DNA from: Actinophytocola sp.
GTDB taxonomy: Bacteria; Actinomycetota; Actinomycetes; Mycobacteriales; Pseudonocardiaceae
Direction: 5' to 3'
DNA length: 64,000 nt
Assembly: GCA_009377395.1 (NCBI GenBank)
Contig: WHUB01000013.1
Coordinates: 1 to 64,000 of the forward strand
This document shows, one piece after another, positions 49,574 through 57,960 of this stretch. The translations under genes and the position numbers were made by a program. The notes beneath the pieces are model-generated. The model worked only from the letters and a program-made list of their open reading frames with translations. It was not told the DNA's origin and searched no databases. The stretch's first letter is position 1, and each line of letters opens with the position of its first letter.

Positions 49574-49636
49574 GGCATCGAGCCGAAGACGGCAGGGTGT
49601 GCCGCGAGCACCCACCTGCCGCCTTCGGCTCGATGC
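49574..49636 (+). terminator. Long hairpin terminator after bldC
   Basis: GCATCGAGCCGAAG pairs with CTTCGGCTCGATGC, then after one A-C mismatch seven more pairs follow (CGGCAGG with CCTGCCG), giving a stem of about 22 bp and a 19-nt loop. It starts 23 nt after the bldC stop; followed by ATTTA. Confidence 0.88.
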
Positions 49637-49639
49637 ATT

Positions 49640-49716
49640 TACCAAGAAGACCGAAAGCCGGTCGACTGGCACACTCGGCTGACCTGCCAGTCGGCTTGGT
49701 TTCGGTCGGATTGGTA
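49640..49716. repeat. Large imperfect palindrome U (left copy of an inverted pair)
   Basis: Self-complementary arms in order: TACCAA, 3-nt internal loop, GACCGAAA, loop, GTCGACTGGCA, apical loop, TGCCAGTCGGC, loop, TTTCGGTC, loop, TTGGTA. The inverted partner at 49991-50071 has the same layout with compensatory changes. Lies between the bldC terminator and the 59-residue ORF. Confidence 0.85.
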
Positions 49717-49798
49717 TCTACCAGCGCCTTACACACATCTCAGCTCCGAGGGCTACGCTCGGGGTTAGGAACTTCTGCCCGCCACGGAAGGAGCGAGA

Positions 49799-49978
49799 AT
49801 GCTCTACCTGCTTGCCGTTGTCGGCGCGGTGACGATCGCGGTGCTGCTGTGGCGCGTGTACAGCTCCGAGCGCGTCGGGATACCCGACACCCGGCGACAC
49901 GTCGCACCCGATGACGACCCCGATTTCCTGCGCAAGCTCGGCGAGCAGCAGCGCAAGAAGCGCGACGAGGACGAGTAG
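49799..49978 (+). CDS. 59-residue single-pass membrane protein
   Basis: MLYLLAVVGAVTIAVLLWRV forms an N-terminal membrane helix, followed by a charged tail (PDDDPDFLRKLGEQQ, ending RKKRDEDE). GGAAGGAG is well placed before the ATG and codon use is typical of the genome, so it appears to be a real gene despite its size. Function unknown. It is bracketed by two large inverted palindromes and converges with the MinD-like ATPase gene. Confidence 0.75.
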   Translation: MLYLLAVVGAVTIAVLLWRVYSSERVGIPDTRRHVAPDDDPDFLRKLGEQQRKKRDEDE

Positions 49979-49990
49979 CCGAGCCAGTAG

Positions 49991-50071
49991 ATACCAATCC
50001 GACCGGAAGTAATCCTGACTGGCAGGCAAGGCCAAGGATGCCAGTCGGCTTACTTCCGGTCTTCTTGGTAT
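49991..50071. repeat. Large imperfect palindrome D (right copy, inverted)
   Basis: ATACCAA, 3-nt loop, GACCGGAAGTAA, loop, CTGACTGGCA, apical loop, TGCCAGTCGG, loop, TTACTTCCGGTC, 3-nt loop, TTGGTAT. Its reverse complement aligns along its whole length with the copy at 49640-49716. Situated between convergent genes, 12 nt after the small membrane gene and 2 nt from the ATPase stop; could serve as a bidirectional terminator. Confidence 0.87.
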
Positions 50072-50073
50072 GC

Positions 50074-51279
50074 CTACTGCCCCGAGAAGCCGTCCGCGAC
50101 GGCGGCGCCGAGTTCGAGCAGCTTGGTGCGGGTGTGTTCCTGCAGTCGGTCCAGCTCGATCTCGGCCCCCTCCTCGAGGTGCGGGTCGAACGGGATCTGA
50201 CACACCGCCCGCATCCGCGCCGCGAAGTGCGCCTCGAGCTTGTCCAGATCGACCGAGCCCGCCCTCGGCCGCACCGAGTTGATCACCGCGACGGAGCGCT
50301 TCACCAGCTCGCCGTAGCCGTGCGCGTCCAGCCAGTCCAGCGTCGCCGAGGCGCTGCGGGCGCCGTCCACCGAGCCGGACGAGACCAGCACGAGCTGGTC
50401 GGCCAGCTCCAGCACGCCCTTCATCGCCGAGTGCATCAGCCCGGTCCCGCAGTCGGTGAGCACGATGTTGTAGAAGTGCTCGAGCAGGTCGACCGCGCGC
50501 CGGTAGTCGTGCTCCGAGAACGCCTCCGACACCGCCGGGTCCTGCTCGCTGGCCAGGATCTCCAGCCTGCTCGGCCCCTGCGAGGTGTAGGCGCGGATGT
50601 CGCTGTAGCGCGTGATGCGATCGGCGTCGCGCAACAGGTGCCGCACCGTCGCCGTCGTCTCCATCGGGATCTTCTGTGACAGCGTGCCCCGGTCGGGGTT
50701 GGCGTCGACGGCGACGACCCGGTCACCGCGCAGCGAGGCGAACGTCGAGCCGAGCGTCGTGGTGGTGGTCGTCTTGCCGACACCGCCCTTGAGGCTGAGC
50801 ATCGCGATCTTGTAGCAGCCCCGCAGCGGCTGGTTGACCCGCATGACCAGGTCGCGCTGCCTGCGGTCCTCCGCGCTCTCGCCCGGGTTGATCAGATGAC
50901 CGCTCGCGACGTAGACGGCCTTGCGCCAGCCGGACTGCGGCCGCCGCTTCACCGGCCGGATCAGCTGCGCCGACGCGAGGTCCCCGGTCGGCCCGGCGGT
51001 GTGCCTGCCGCGCCTCGGCCGCTGCTGGTGGGGCGGTGGCTGCGGCGGCATCTGGTAGTGCGGGCCGAGCGGCGGCAGCGGCTGCTGCGCCCGCGGCGGC
51101 TGTGGCGGATACGGCTGCTGCCCCGGCACGACGGGAGGGACCTCGTTGTGGCCGACCGGCTGCGCCTGCGGCGCCGCGTGCTGGCCGTGGGTCGAGGGAA
51201 AGGGGTGTGAGTCGGTGCGGCCGTCACCCGGAACCTCGCCGACGTCATCGGCGCTGACTTCGTCGTTCGGCTCGCTCAC
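50074..51279 (-). CDS. MinD/ParA-like ATPase with proline-rich N-terminus (ESX-associated type)
   Basis: Deviant Walker A KGGVGKTTT at 164-172 (signature Lys164, catalytic Lys169), preceded by the conserved QRDLVMRVNQPLRGCYKIAM linker; VAVDANPDRGTLSQ and VLTDCGTGLMHSAMKG follow. Residues 1-110 are disordered and rich in Pro, Gln and His, the layout of EspI-like proteins of type VII secretion. 401 aa from GTG 51279 (AGGAGG upstream). No ESX genes lie in the window, so its secretion link is inference; chromosome or polar positioning is the alternative. Confidence 0.85.
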   Translation of the reverse strand: MSEPNDEVSADDVGEVPGDGRTDSHPFPSTHGQHAAPQAQPVGHNEVPPVVPGQQPYPPQPPRAQQPLPPLGPHYQMPPQPPPHQQRPRRGRHTAGPTGDLASAQLIRPVKRRPQSGWRKAVYVASGHLINPGESAEDRRQRDLVMRVNQPLRGCYKIAMLSLKGGVGKTTTTTTLGSTFASLRGDRVVAVDANPDRGTLSQKIPMETTATVRHLLRDADRITRYSDIRAYTSQGPSRLEILASEQDPAVSEAFSEHDYRRAVDLLEHFYNIVLTDCGTGLMHSAMKGVLELADQLVLVSSGSVDGARSASATLDWLDAHGYGELVKRSVAVINSVRPRAGSVDLDKLEAHFAARMRAVCQIPFDPHLEEGAEIELDRLQEHTRTKLLELGAAVADGFSGQ

Positions 51280-51446
51280 TCCGGTCCTCCTGTGTGTCGC
51301 TGGGCACGGCGAATGATCAGCACGGCCCACCAGCAACGACGGTAGTCGTCAGGTGGCCCCGGTGCATGCGCCGCCACCTGCATGGCGGCATGAGCAGGAC
51401 AAAACGCAGCGCTGCCGTATGCTGGCACGAACCGGAAGGGGTGCTG

Positions 51447-51998
51447 ATGGCACAGCCTGCTTACCAGTTCCCGGACTACTGGACCGAGGCTGACCTGGAC
51501 TCGTTGCCGGATGACGGGCACCGCTACGAGATTCTCGACGGGAGCCTACACATAACTCCACTGGCCGACGGCTACCACCAGAGCATCGGACTCGCTCTGG
51601 CCGTGCTGCTACGCACCGCCGCGCCGTCCGGCTGCCGGGTGCTGCCGGAGCTGGGCGTTCGCGTGCCCGGCGGGAACTTCGTGCCGGACCTGGTCGTACT
51701 CGAGCCGGGCGCGGACCTCGGTGCGACCTGGCACGATCCGCAGCAGATCGCGCTGGTCGTCGAGGTGGCGTCCCCGTCGACCGAGGTCAACGACAAGACC
51801 AGCAAGGCCTTCAAGTACGCCGAGGCAGGTATTCCCGCGTACTGGCGGGTCGCGCGAGACGGCACGATCACCGTGCACGCCCTCGTCGACCAGGGGCAAT
51901 ACGGCATCGTGACCACCGTCAAGCCCGGCACCACGTGGACGGCCAGCCTCCCGTTCCCGGTCACGCTGGAACCCGACGCCCTGGTGGCCGACTTTTAG
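51447..51998 (+). CDS. Uma2-family (DUF820) endonuclease-fold protein
   Basis: Uma2 proteins share the PD-(D/E)XK nuclease fold and are common in actinobacteria and cyanobacteria; their function is unproven. Core: VPDLVVLEPG (Asp), ALVVEVASPSTE (Glu), DKTSKAFKYAEAGIPAYWRV (Lys). ATG 51447 has GGAAGGGG upstream; the longer open frame from 51294 is rejected. 183 aa. A likely -10 TATGCT lies about 51417. The 51280-51446 gap otherwise holds only this promoter and the inverted repeat CATGCGCCGCC...GGCGGCATG. Confidence 0.85.
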   Translation: MAQPAYQFPDYWTEADLDSLPDDGHRYEILDGSLHITPLADGYHQSIGLALAVLLRTAAPSGCRVLPELGVRVPGGNFVPDLVVLEPGADLGATWHDPQQIALVVEVASPSTEVNDKTSKAFKYAEAGIPAYWRVARDGTITVHALVDQGQYGIVTTVKPGTTWTASLPFPVTLEPDALVADF

Positions 51999-52004
51999 CC
52001 GTGG

Positions 52005-53012
52005 TCAGACGCCGGCGTAGGAGTGCAAGCCCGCGGTGACCAGGTTGATGAAGAACAGGTTGAAGATGATGACCGCGAAGCCGGCGACGTTGACCCACGC
52101 GGCCGGCTTGCCGCGCCAGCCCGCCGTGGCCCTGGCGTGCAGGTAGCAGGCGTAGACGACCCAGGCGACGAAGGCGACCGTCTCCTTCGGATCCCAGCCC
52201 CAGAACCGGCCCCATGCCGCCTCGGCCCAGATCGCGCCGCACAGCACCCCGAAGGTGTAGATCGGGAAGGCGAGCACGGTGGTGCGGTAGGAGATCCGGT
52301 CGAGCACCTCGCGGCCCGGCAGATGTCCCGACAGCTTGGCGAACCGCGCCGGGTTCGCCTCGTGCGCGTCCCGTACCAGGTAGAGCATGCTGGCCACCCC
52401 AGGCACGAGGAACATGCCCGACGCGACGATCGCCGCCGTGACATGGATCGCGAGCCAGTACGACTGCAACGCGGGCTGCACCGGCGCCGCCGTCACGTAC
52501 AGCGCGGTGCCGCCGAGGAACAGCAGGATCACGACCGGCAGCAGCACGAACACCGACAGATGCCGCACCGAGGGATACTTGCGCAGCACGACGAGCCAGG
52601 TGATGACCGCCATCAGGCAGACGGCCATGATGTACTCGTACATGTTGCCCCAGGGCACACGGCTGGTCGCCAGCCCGCGCAGCACCAGCGCCGACAGGTG
52701 CAGCAGCCCGCCCAGCACCAGCAGCGAGACGCCCATCCGGCCGAACCGGGCGGCCCGCGCGATCGACTTCTTCGCCGACGGCGTCAGCGACGGCGGCTCG
52801 GGGGTGTCGGTTCCCTCGGCTGCCTCGGCCGATCCGCCGACCGAGGCGCCGACGAGCTCGCGCCGTCGTACCGCAGTGCGCTCGGCGCGCAGCCGCCCCA
52901 CGCGGCCGAACGACTGCTCGACGGCGAAGAACATCATCGCGACCACGTAGATCAGCGTCGCTGTGTTGTACGACCAGTCGCTGAAGCGCGACAACGTCTC
53001 GTCAATCGGCAT
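52005..53012 (-). CDS. ccsB: Cytochrome c biogenesis protein CcsB (CcsA/ResC-type)
   Basis: Haem-handling half of the System II synthetase. The tryptophan-rich WWD-type motif GRFWGWDPKETVAFVAW and flanking helices with conserved His (IHVTAAIVASG; HARATAG) are visible; 8 helices. 335 aa. Its ATG shares a base with the resB stop (TGATG). Last gene of the leftward hemL-ccs operon. Confidence 0.94.
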   Translation of the reverse strand: MPIDETLSRFSDWSYNTATLIYVVAMMFFAVEQSFGRVGRLRAERTAVRRRELVGASVGGSAEAAEGTDTPEPPSLTPSAKKSIARAARFGRMGVSLLVLGGLLHLSALVLRGLATSRVPWGNMYEYIMAVCLMAVITWLVVLRKYPSVRHLSVFVLLPVVILLFLGGTALYVTAAPVQPALQSYWLAIHVTAAIVASGMFLVPGVASMLYLVRDAHEANPARFAKLSGHLPGREVLDRISYRTTVLAFPIYTFGVLCGAIWAEAAWGRFWGWDPKETVAFVAWVVYACYLHARATAGWRGKPAAWVNVAGFAVIIFNLFFINLVTAGLHSYAGV

Positions 53013-54610
53013 CAGGAACTCCTCGTGTCCTGGTCGAGCAGGTCGGCGGCGGTGTTCTCGAACTCGTCGCCGTAGCCCGCCTGGTCGGTTCGCGCCAGCC
53101 CACCGACCTCGACAACGGTACGGCCCCCAGCCTCGCCGCCGGTCGCAGGGGCCACCCGGACCCACACCCGCCGTCGCTTGACGAGCAGCGAGAGCACGAG
53201 CCCGACCAGCATCGACACCGCGAACCCGAGCACCCACACCTGCGTCGGGTCGTGGGAGACCTGCAACGACACCCAGCGCTGCACGCCGTCGAACCTGACC
53301 TTGGTGCCGTCGTCGAGCGTGACCGACTGGCCGAGTCGCAGGTTCTCCCGCTCCACCCGCTCCAGCGCGCCCTTCGCCACCATCGACCGGTCGATGGAGA
53401 AGATCGACTGGCCCCGGCCGGAATCGAGGCCCAGGTCGCCGCGCATGATGTCGACGGCGACGGCGGGCTGGGTCAGCACCGGGCCGGCGGAGGTGAGGAT
53501 CTTGCCGCTGAACGCGGCGGTCGGCGCGAACAGCCCGGTGACCGCGAGCTGCTTGTTCCTGCGCTTCTCCGGGTCCGAGATGCCAGGCGGGTCGAACTTC
53601 GTCGCGCCGCTGGACAGCAGCGTCGTCGGATCGACCGGCTGCCACTGCGTCGTCTGGGTCCGCGTCTCGCCGTTCGGGAAGGTCACCGTGAACACCGGCG
53701 AGAAGCCGTGTCCGAGCAGGTACACCCGGTCGCCCACGGTGCGCAGCGGCTCGTTGACCTCGAGCTGGTACGGCCGCCAGGTGCCGGAGGTCAGGTCGGC
53801 GCCGGACGAGTACTCGATGTCCGCCGTGTACCGCAGCGGCTGGCCGAGCGGGGTGTAGGTCGGCGTGAAGTGGTTGACCTTGACGCAAAACGGGGTCAGC
53901 TCGGTGCCGTCGATCCGCAGCCCCGGCTGGAACGAGTCGTAGGCGTAGATGCCGGAGTTGCAGAACTGCGAACCGTCGGCGTGCACGATGACCTGGCCCT
54001 CGTAGGTGTACATCTTGCCGAGCGCGAACGAGATGATCAGGGCGAGGATCGCGAAGTGGAAGATCAGGTTCCCGGTCTCGCGCAGGTAGCCCTTCTCGGC
54101 GCTGATGCTGCGCCTGCCGTCACCCTCGTCGTGCTCCGTCTTGCGCCAGCCCCGCAGCCGCGAGCGTGCCGCCGCGAGCACGTCGTCCGCGCTCGACGTC
54201 ACGGTGCCGCCCGCGTGGTGCGGCAGCCGCGCCAGGTTGCGCGGGGTGAGCACCGGCCTGGCGCGCATCGAACGCAGGTACTCGACGCTGCGCGGCACCA
54301 GGCAGCCGACCAGCGAGACCATCAGCAGCAGGTAGATCGCCGAGAACCACACACTGCTGTAGACGGTGAAGAAGCCGAGCTGGTCGAGCAGCTCGCCCCA
54401 CCAGCCGTGCTGGGAGATGTACTGCTGCACCTTCGGCTCGTTGAGCGAGCGCTGCGGCAGCATCGCGCCCGGCATCGCGGCCACCGCGAGCAGGAAGAGC
54501 AGGATCAGCGCGGTGCGCATCGACGTGAGGCCGCGCCAGGTGTTGCGGGCGAGTGCCAGCGCGCGCCGCGGCGGGGTCGAGCGGTAGCCGGGTCCGTCCT
54601 CCGATGTCAC
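53012..54610 (-). CDS. resB: Cytochrome c biogenesis protein ResB
   Basis: Partner of CcsB; exports haem and presents apocytochrome. Four helices: LILLFLLAVAAMPGAMLPQ near 40, another near 95, LIFHFAILALIISFALGKMY near 180, and a C-terminal one (LGFAVSMLVGLVLSLLV) before a cytosolic tail; the large extracytoplasmic domain lies between helices 3 and 4. 532 aa. GTG start overlaps the ccdA stop (GTGA). Confidence 0.94.
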   Translation of the reverse strand: MTSEDGPGYRSTPPRRALALARNTWRGLTSMRTALILLFLLAVAAMPGAMLPQRSLNEPKVQQYISQHGWWGELLDQLGFFTVYSSVWFSAIYLLLMVSLVGCLVPRSVEYLRSMRARPVLTPRNLARLPHHAGGTVTSSADDVLAAARSRLRGWRKTEHDEGDGRRSISAEKGYLRETGNLIFHFAILALIISFALGKMYTYEGQVIVHADGSQFCNSGIYAYDSFQPGLRIDGTELTPFCVKVNHFTPTYTPLGQPLRYTADIEYSSGADLTSGTWRPYQLEVNEPLRTVGDRVYLLGHGFSPVFTVTFPNGETRTQTTQWQPVDPTTLLSSGATKFDPPGISDPEKRRNKQLAVTGLFAPTAAFSGKILTSAGPVLTQPAVAVDIMRGDLGLDSGRGQSIFSIDRSMVAKGALERVERENLRLGQSVTLDDGTKVRFDGVQRWVSLQVSHDPTQVWVLGFAVSMLVGLVLSLLVKRRRVWVRVAPATGGEAGGRTVVEVGGLARTDQAGYGDEFENTAADLLDQDTRSS

Positions 54611-55392
54611 AGTGGCAGCTCCGTGTTGGAGACGAAGGCGGCGCGCAGCCAGCCGACCATGTCCCCCCACAGCCCGGTGACCAGCAGGATCCCGACGACC
54701 AGCAAAAGCCCGCCGCCCGCGAGCTGCACCGCGCGGCCGTTGCGGCGCAGCCAGCCGGTCGCCCGCACCGCCCAGCCGGCGCCGAAGGCGATCAGCACGA
54801 ACGGCAGCCCGAGGCCGATGCAGTAGACGACGACGAGCAGGAAGCCGCGCGCCGCGGTGCCGCCGGTCGAGCTGGCGATGGCGAGCACGCCCGCCAGCGT
54901 CGGGCCGATGCACGGCGTCCAGCCGAGCGCGAAGATGCCGCCGAGTAGCGGGGCGCCCGCGACGCCGATGCGCGGCACGGCGTGGATCCGGACGTCCCGT
55001 TGCAGCATCGGCACCAGCCCGAGGAACACCAGCGCCATGGCGATCGTCAGCACGCCGCCGACGCGTTCGAGCAGCTCCTGGTTGACGAGCAGGATGTCGG
55101 CCAGCCACACCAGGCTGCCGACGGTGGCGGCGAACACCGCGGTGAACCCGAGCACGAACAGTCCCGCCGCGCCGACGACCCGGTACCGGCCCTTCGCCTT
55201 GCCCCGCTTGCCGGTCTCGGCCGCGTCGACGGCGGGTGCGTCGGCCCCGACGAGCGCGGCGAGGTAGGCGAGATAGCCGGGCACGAGCGGCACGACGCAC
55301 GGCGAGGCGAACGAGATCGTCCCCGCGAGCAGCGCGAGACCGGCCGCGAGCAGCAGCGGGCCGGTCGTCGCCAGCTCGGTGATGGAGTCCAC
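54607..55392 (-). CDS. ccdA: Thiol:disulfide transporter CcdA
   Basis: Six-helix protein carrying electrons from cytosolic thioredoxin across the membrane for apocytochrome reduction. The paired cysteines lie in FASPCVVPLVPGYLAYL (helix 1) and LGWTPCIGPTLAGVL (helix 4). 261 aa. GTG start, 29 nt after resA; coupled to resB. Confidence 0.95.
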   Translation of the reverse strand: MDSITELATTGPLLLAAGLALLAGTISFASPCVVPLVPGYLAYLAALVGADAPAVDAAETGKRGKAKGRYRVVGAAGLFVLGFTAVFAATVGSLVWLADILLVNQELLERVGGVLTIAMALVFLGLVPMLQRDVRIHAVPRIGVAGAPLLGGIFALGWTPCIGPTLAGVLAIASSTGGTAARGFLLVVVYCIGLGLPFVLIAFGAGWAVRATGWLRRNGRAVQLAGGGLLLVVGILLVTGLWGDMVGWLRAAFVSNTELPL

Positions 55393-55421
55393 GCGGTTCA
55401 GGGTAGGCAGTGACGCACGTC

Positions 55422-56012
55422 CTACCGCTGCCGGGCGGCGGGTTCGCGGGCGAGGTCGCGCACCACCGGCAGCAGGTCCTCCTCCAGCAGCGGCTTGAGG
55501 AAGACGGTGGCGACGCGGTGCTGCCGGTCGAGCACGATCGTCGACGGCACGATGTTGCGCGGGTAGCCCTTCAGCGCGAGCAGCGAGCGGCCGGGCGGAT
55601 CGAAGATCGACGGGTAGGTCAGTCCGCGGTCACGCATGAAGTCCTGCGACACGGTGCGGGAGTAGTCCCGGACGTCGATGCCCAGCACCACGACGCCCTC
55701 GTCCTTGGTCTTCTCGTAGACCCGCTGCAACTCGGGCGCCTCGGTGCGGCACGGCCCGCACCACGTGCCCCAGATGTTGATCACGACGACCTTGTTCTCG
55801 AAGTCCGCCGTCGAGAGGGTCTTGCCCTCGTGCATCAGGTCGCTTCCGGCGAGCTCGAGCGGCTGCCGGTCGGCACCCTTGTAGTGGATGGTCGTCTTGC
55901 CGCCGGGCGAGACGAAGGTGAACTCGCTGCCCCTGACGACGGCGTCCTCCCCGGTGGTGCAGCTCGTCAGCGCGAGCAGCGCCGCGGCGACGAGGGCCAC
56001 CCAGCGCATCAT
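55422..56012 (-). CDS. resA: TlpA/ResA-like thioredoxin lipoprotein
   Basis: Extracytoplasmic thiol reductase receiving electrons from CcdA. Lipobox LLALTSC gives a lipid anchor; the active site is NIWGTWCGPCRTEAP, followed by VVVLGIDVRDY and the cis-Pro region NIVPSTIVLD. Two consecutive ATGs (56012 and 56009) are possible starts; GAGGGG is better spaced for the second. About 196 aa. Overlaps the phosphatase gene. Confidence 0.94.
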   Translation of the reverse strand: MMRWVALVAAALLALTSCTTGEDAVVRGSEFTFVSPGGKTTIHYKGADRQPLELAGSDLMHEGKTLSTADFENKVVVINIWGTWCGPCRTEAPELQRVYEKTKDEGVVVLGIDVRDYSRTVSQDFMRDRGLTYPSIFDPPGRSLLALKGYPRNIVPSTIVLDRQHRVATVFLKPLLEEDLLPVVRDLAREPAARQR

Positions 56013-56638
56013 GCGCCCCTCACTTTCGGATCGGTGTGACCCGCCGGCTCGCAGTAGTCGATGCCGACCAGCGTCTCGCCGTCGAAGACGAGGCTGGTCA
56101 GCGAGGCGAGCGAGCACTCCCGGTGGCGCGGGTCGTGCCACAGCGGCCGCGCCTCGAGGAACCGCCGCAGCGTCCAGATCGGCAGCTGGTGCGACACGCA
56201 CACCGCCTCGTGCCCCTCGGCGGCGGCCCGCGCCCGGTAAGCGGCGCCGAGCATCCGGCGCGCGACCTCCCGGTACGGCTCGCCCCAGGACGGCAGGAAC
56301 GGGTTGCGCAGCTTCGACCAGTGCCTCGGGTGCCGCAGCACCCCGTCGCCGACCGAGATCCGCAGCCCCTCGAACCTGTTCTCCGACTCGATCAGCTGCT
56401 CGTCGGTGGCGACGTCGAGCCGGTGTGCCGCCGCGATCGGCGTCGCCGTCTCCTGCGCCCGCTGCAACGGCGACGCGACGACGTGCGCGAGGTCGTGGTG
56501 CGCCAGGGTCTCGGCGACCGTGATGGCCTGCCGCATGCCCTGCTCCGACAGCTTGTACCCGGACATCCGTCCATAGAGGACACCGTCCGGGTTGTAGACC
56601 TCGCCGTGCCGGAGGAAGTGCACCACGGTCCGGGTCAT
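56009..56638 (-). CDS. Histidine phosphatase family protein
   Basis: Phosphoglycerate-mutase-like phosphatase: catalytic His11 in [17 protein letters not shown], second His in [16 protein letters not shown]. 209 aa. Its ATG overlaps the hemL stop (ATGA) with GGAGG inside hemL. The same hemL-phosphatase-TlpA order exists in mycobacteria, so the link to haem/cytochrome biogenesis is conserved, but the substrate is unknown. Confidence 0.9.
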   Translation of the reverse strand: MTRTVVHFLRHGEVYNPDGVLYGRMSGYKLSEQGMRQAITVAETLAHHDLAHVVASPLQRAQETATPIAAAHRLDVATDEQLIESENRFEGLRISVGDGVLRHPRHWSKLRNPFLPSWGEPYREVARRMLGAAYRARAAAEGHEAVCVSHQLPIWTLRRFLEARPLWHDPRHRECSLASLTSLVFDGETLVGIDYCEPAGHTDPKVRGA

Positions 56639-57930
56639 CTCGTCGCCTCCGCTGCCGCCCGCGCCGCGCGCGGCAGCGCCGCCTCGATGCGCTCGAACGC
56701 CGCGTCGTCCATGGCCGAGTTGACGAACCACGCCTCGAAGGCGCTTGGGGGTGGGTAGACGCCCTGTTCGAGCATGGCGTGGAAGAACGGCGCGAACCGG
56801 AACGTCTCGGCGGCGGCCGCCCCGGCGTAGTCGTGCACCGGTCCCTCGCTGAAGAACACCGAGACCAGGTTGCCCGCGTACTGCACCGTGTGCGCGACGC
56901 CTTCCTTGCTCAGCGCGTCGCCGAGCAGGGTGCCGAGCCGCTGCGCGTTGGCGTCGAGCGCGCGGTAGACGTCCGCGTCGGCGTTGCGGAGCGTGGCGAG
57001 CCCCGCCGCGACCGCGACCGGGTTCCCGGCGAGCGTGCCCGCCTGGTACACCGGGCCGCTCGGCGCGAGCGAGGCCATCACGTCGGCGCGGCCGCCGAAC
57101 GCGGCGGCGGGCAGCCCGCCCGACATGACCTTGCCGAAGGTGTAGAGGTCACCCGCGACGCCGTCGATGCCGTACCAGCCGGACGCGGACACCCGGAAGC
57201 CGGTCATCACCTCGTCCATGATCAGCAGCGCGCCGTTGTCGGCGGCGAGTTGCTTGAGCTCGGCATTGAAGCCGTCGAGCGGGGCGATGGCGCCCATGTT
57301 GCCCGCGGCGGCCTCGGTGATCACGGCGGCGATCTCGCCGTCGTTGTCGGCGAACGCCTTGCGCACCGCGTCGGCGTCGTTGTACGGCAGCACGATGGTG
57401 TCGGCGGCGGACGCGCCGGTGACGCCGGGCGACTTCGGCAGGCCGAGCGTCGCGACGCCGGAGCCCGCCTCGGCGAGCAGCGCGTCGACGTGGCCGTGGT
57501 AGCAGCCCGCGAACTTGATGATCTTGCTGCGGCCGGTGAAGCCGCGCGCCAGCCGGATCGCGCTCATGGTGGCCTCGGTGCCGGAGTTGACCAGCCGCAC
57601 CGACTCGACCGGCGCCACCCGCTCGATCAGCGCCTCCGCCAGCTCGACCTCGCCCATGGTCGGCGTGCCGAACGACAGCCCGGCGGTGGCGACCGAGCGC
57701 ACCGCGTCGACGACGGCGGGGTGCGCGTGGCCGAGGATCATCGGCCCCCAGGACGAGACCAGGTCGACGTAGCGGTTGCCGTCGGCGTCACGCAGGTACG
57801 CGCCGTCACCGGCGACCATGAACCGGGGCGTGCCACCGACCGCGCTGAACGCGCGCACGGGTGAGTTGACGCCACCGGGCGTCACCGCCGTCGCGCGATC
57901 GAACCATGCCTGCGACTGCTCGAAGCTCAT
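56635..57930 (-). CDS. hemL: Glutamate-1-semialdehyde 2,1-aminomutase
   Basis: PLP enzyme making 5-aminolevulinate, the tetrapyrrole precursor. [10 protein letters not shown] near the start, [25 protein letters not shown], and the PLP lysine K267 in [17 protein letters not shown]. 431 aa. First gene of the leftward haem/cytochrome c operon. hemA and other haem genes are not in the window. Confidence 0.96.
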   Translation of the reverse strand: MSFEQSQAWFDRATAVTPGGVNSPVRAFSAVGGTPRFMVAGDGAYLRDADGNRYVDLVSSWGPMILGHAHPAVVDAVRSVATAGLSFGTPTMGEVELAEALIERVAPVESVRLVNSGTEATMSAIRLARGFTGRSKIIKFAGCYHGHVDALLAEAGSGVATLGLPKSPGVTGASAADTIVLPYNDADAVRKAFADNDGEIAAVITEAAAGNMGAIAPLDGFNAELKQLAADNGALLIMDEVMTGFRVSASGWYGIDGVAGDLYTFGKVMSGGLPAAAFGGRADVMASLAPSGPVYQAGTLAGNPVAVAAGLATLRNADADVYRALDANAQRLGTLLGDALSKEGVAHTVQYAGNLVSVFFSEGPVHDYAGAAAAETFRFAPFFHAMLEQGVYPPPSAFEAWFVNSAMDDAAFERIEAALPRAARAAAEATR

Positions 57931-57960
57931 GCTCGCAGTCTCCCAGGCTGGCGGCTCGCC

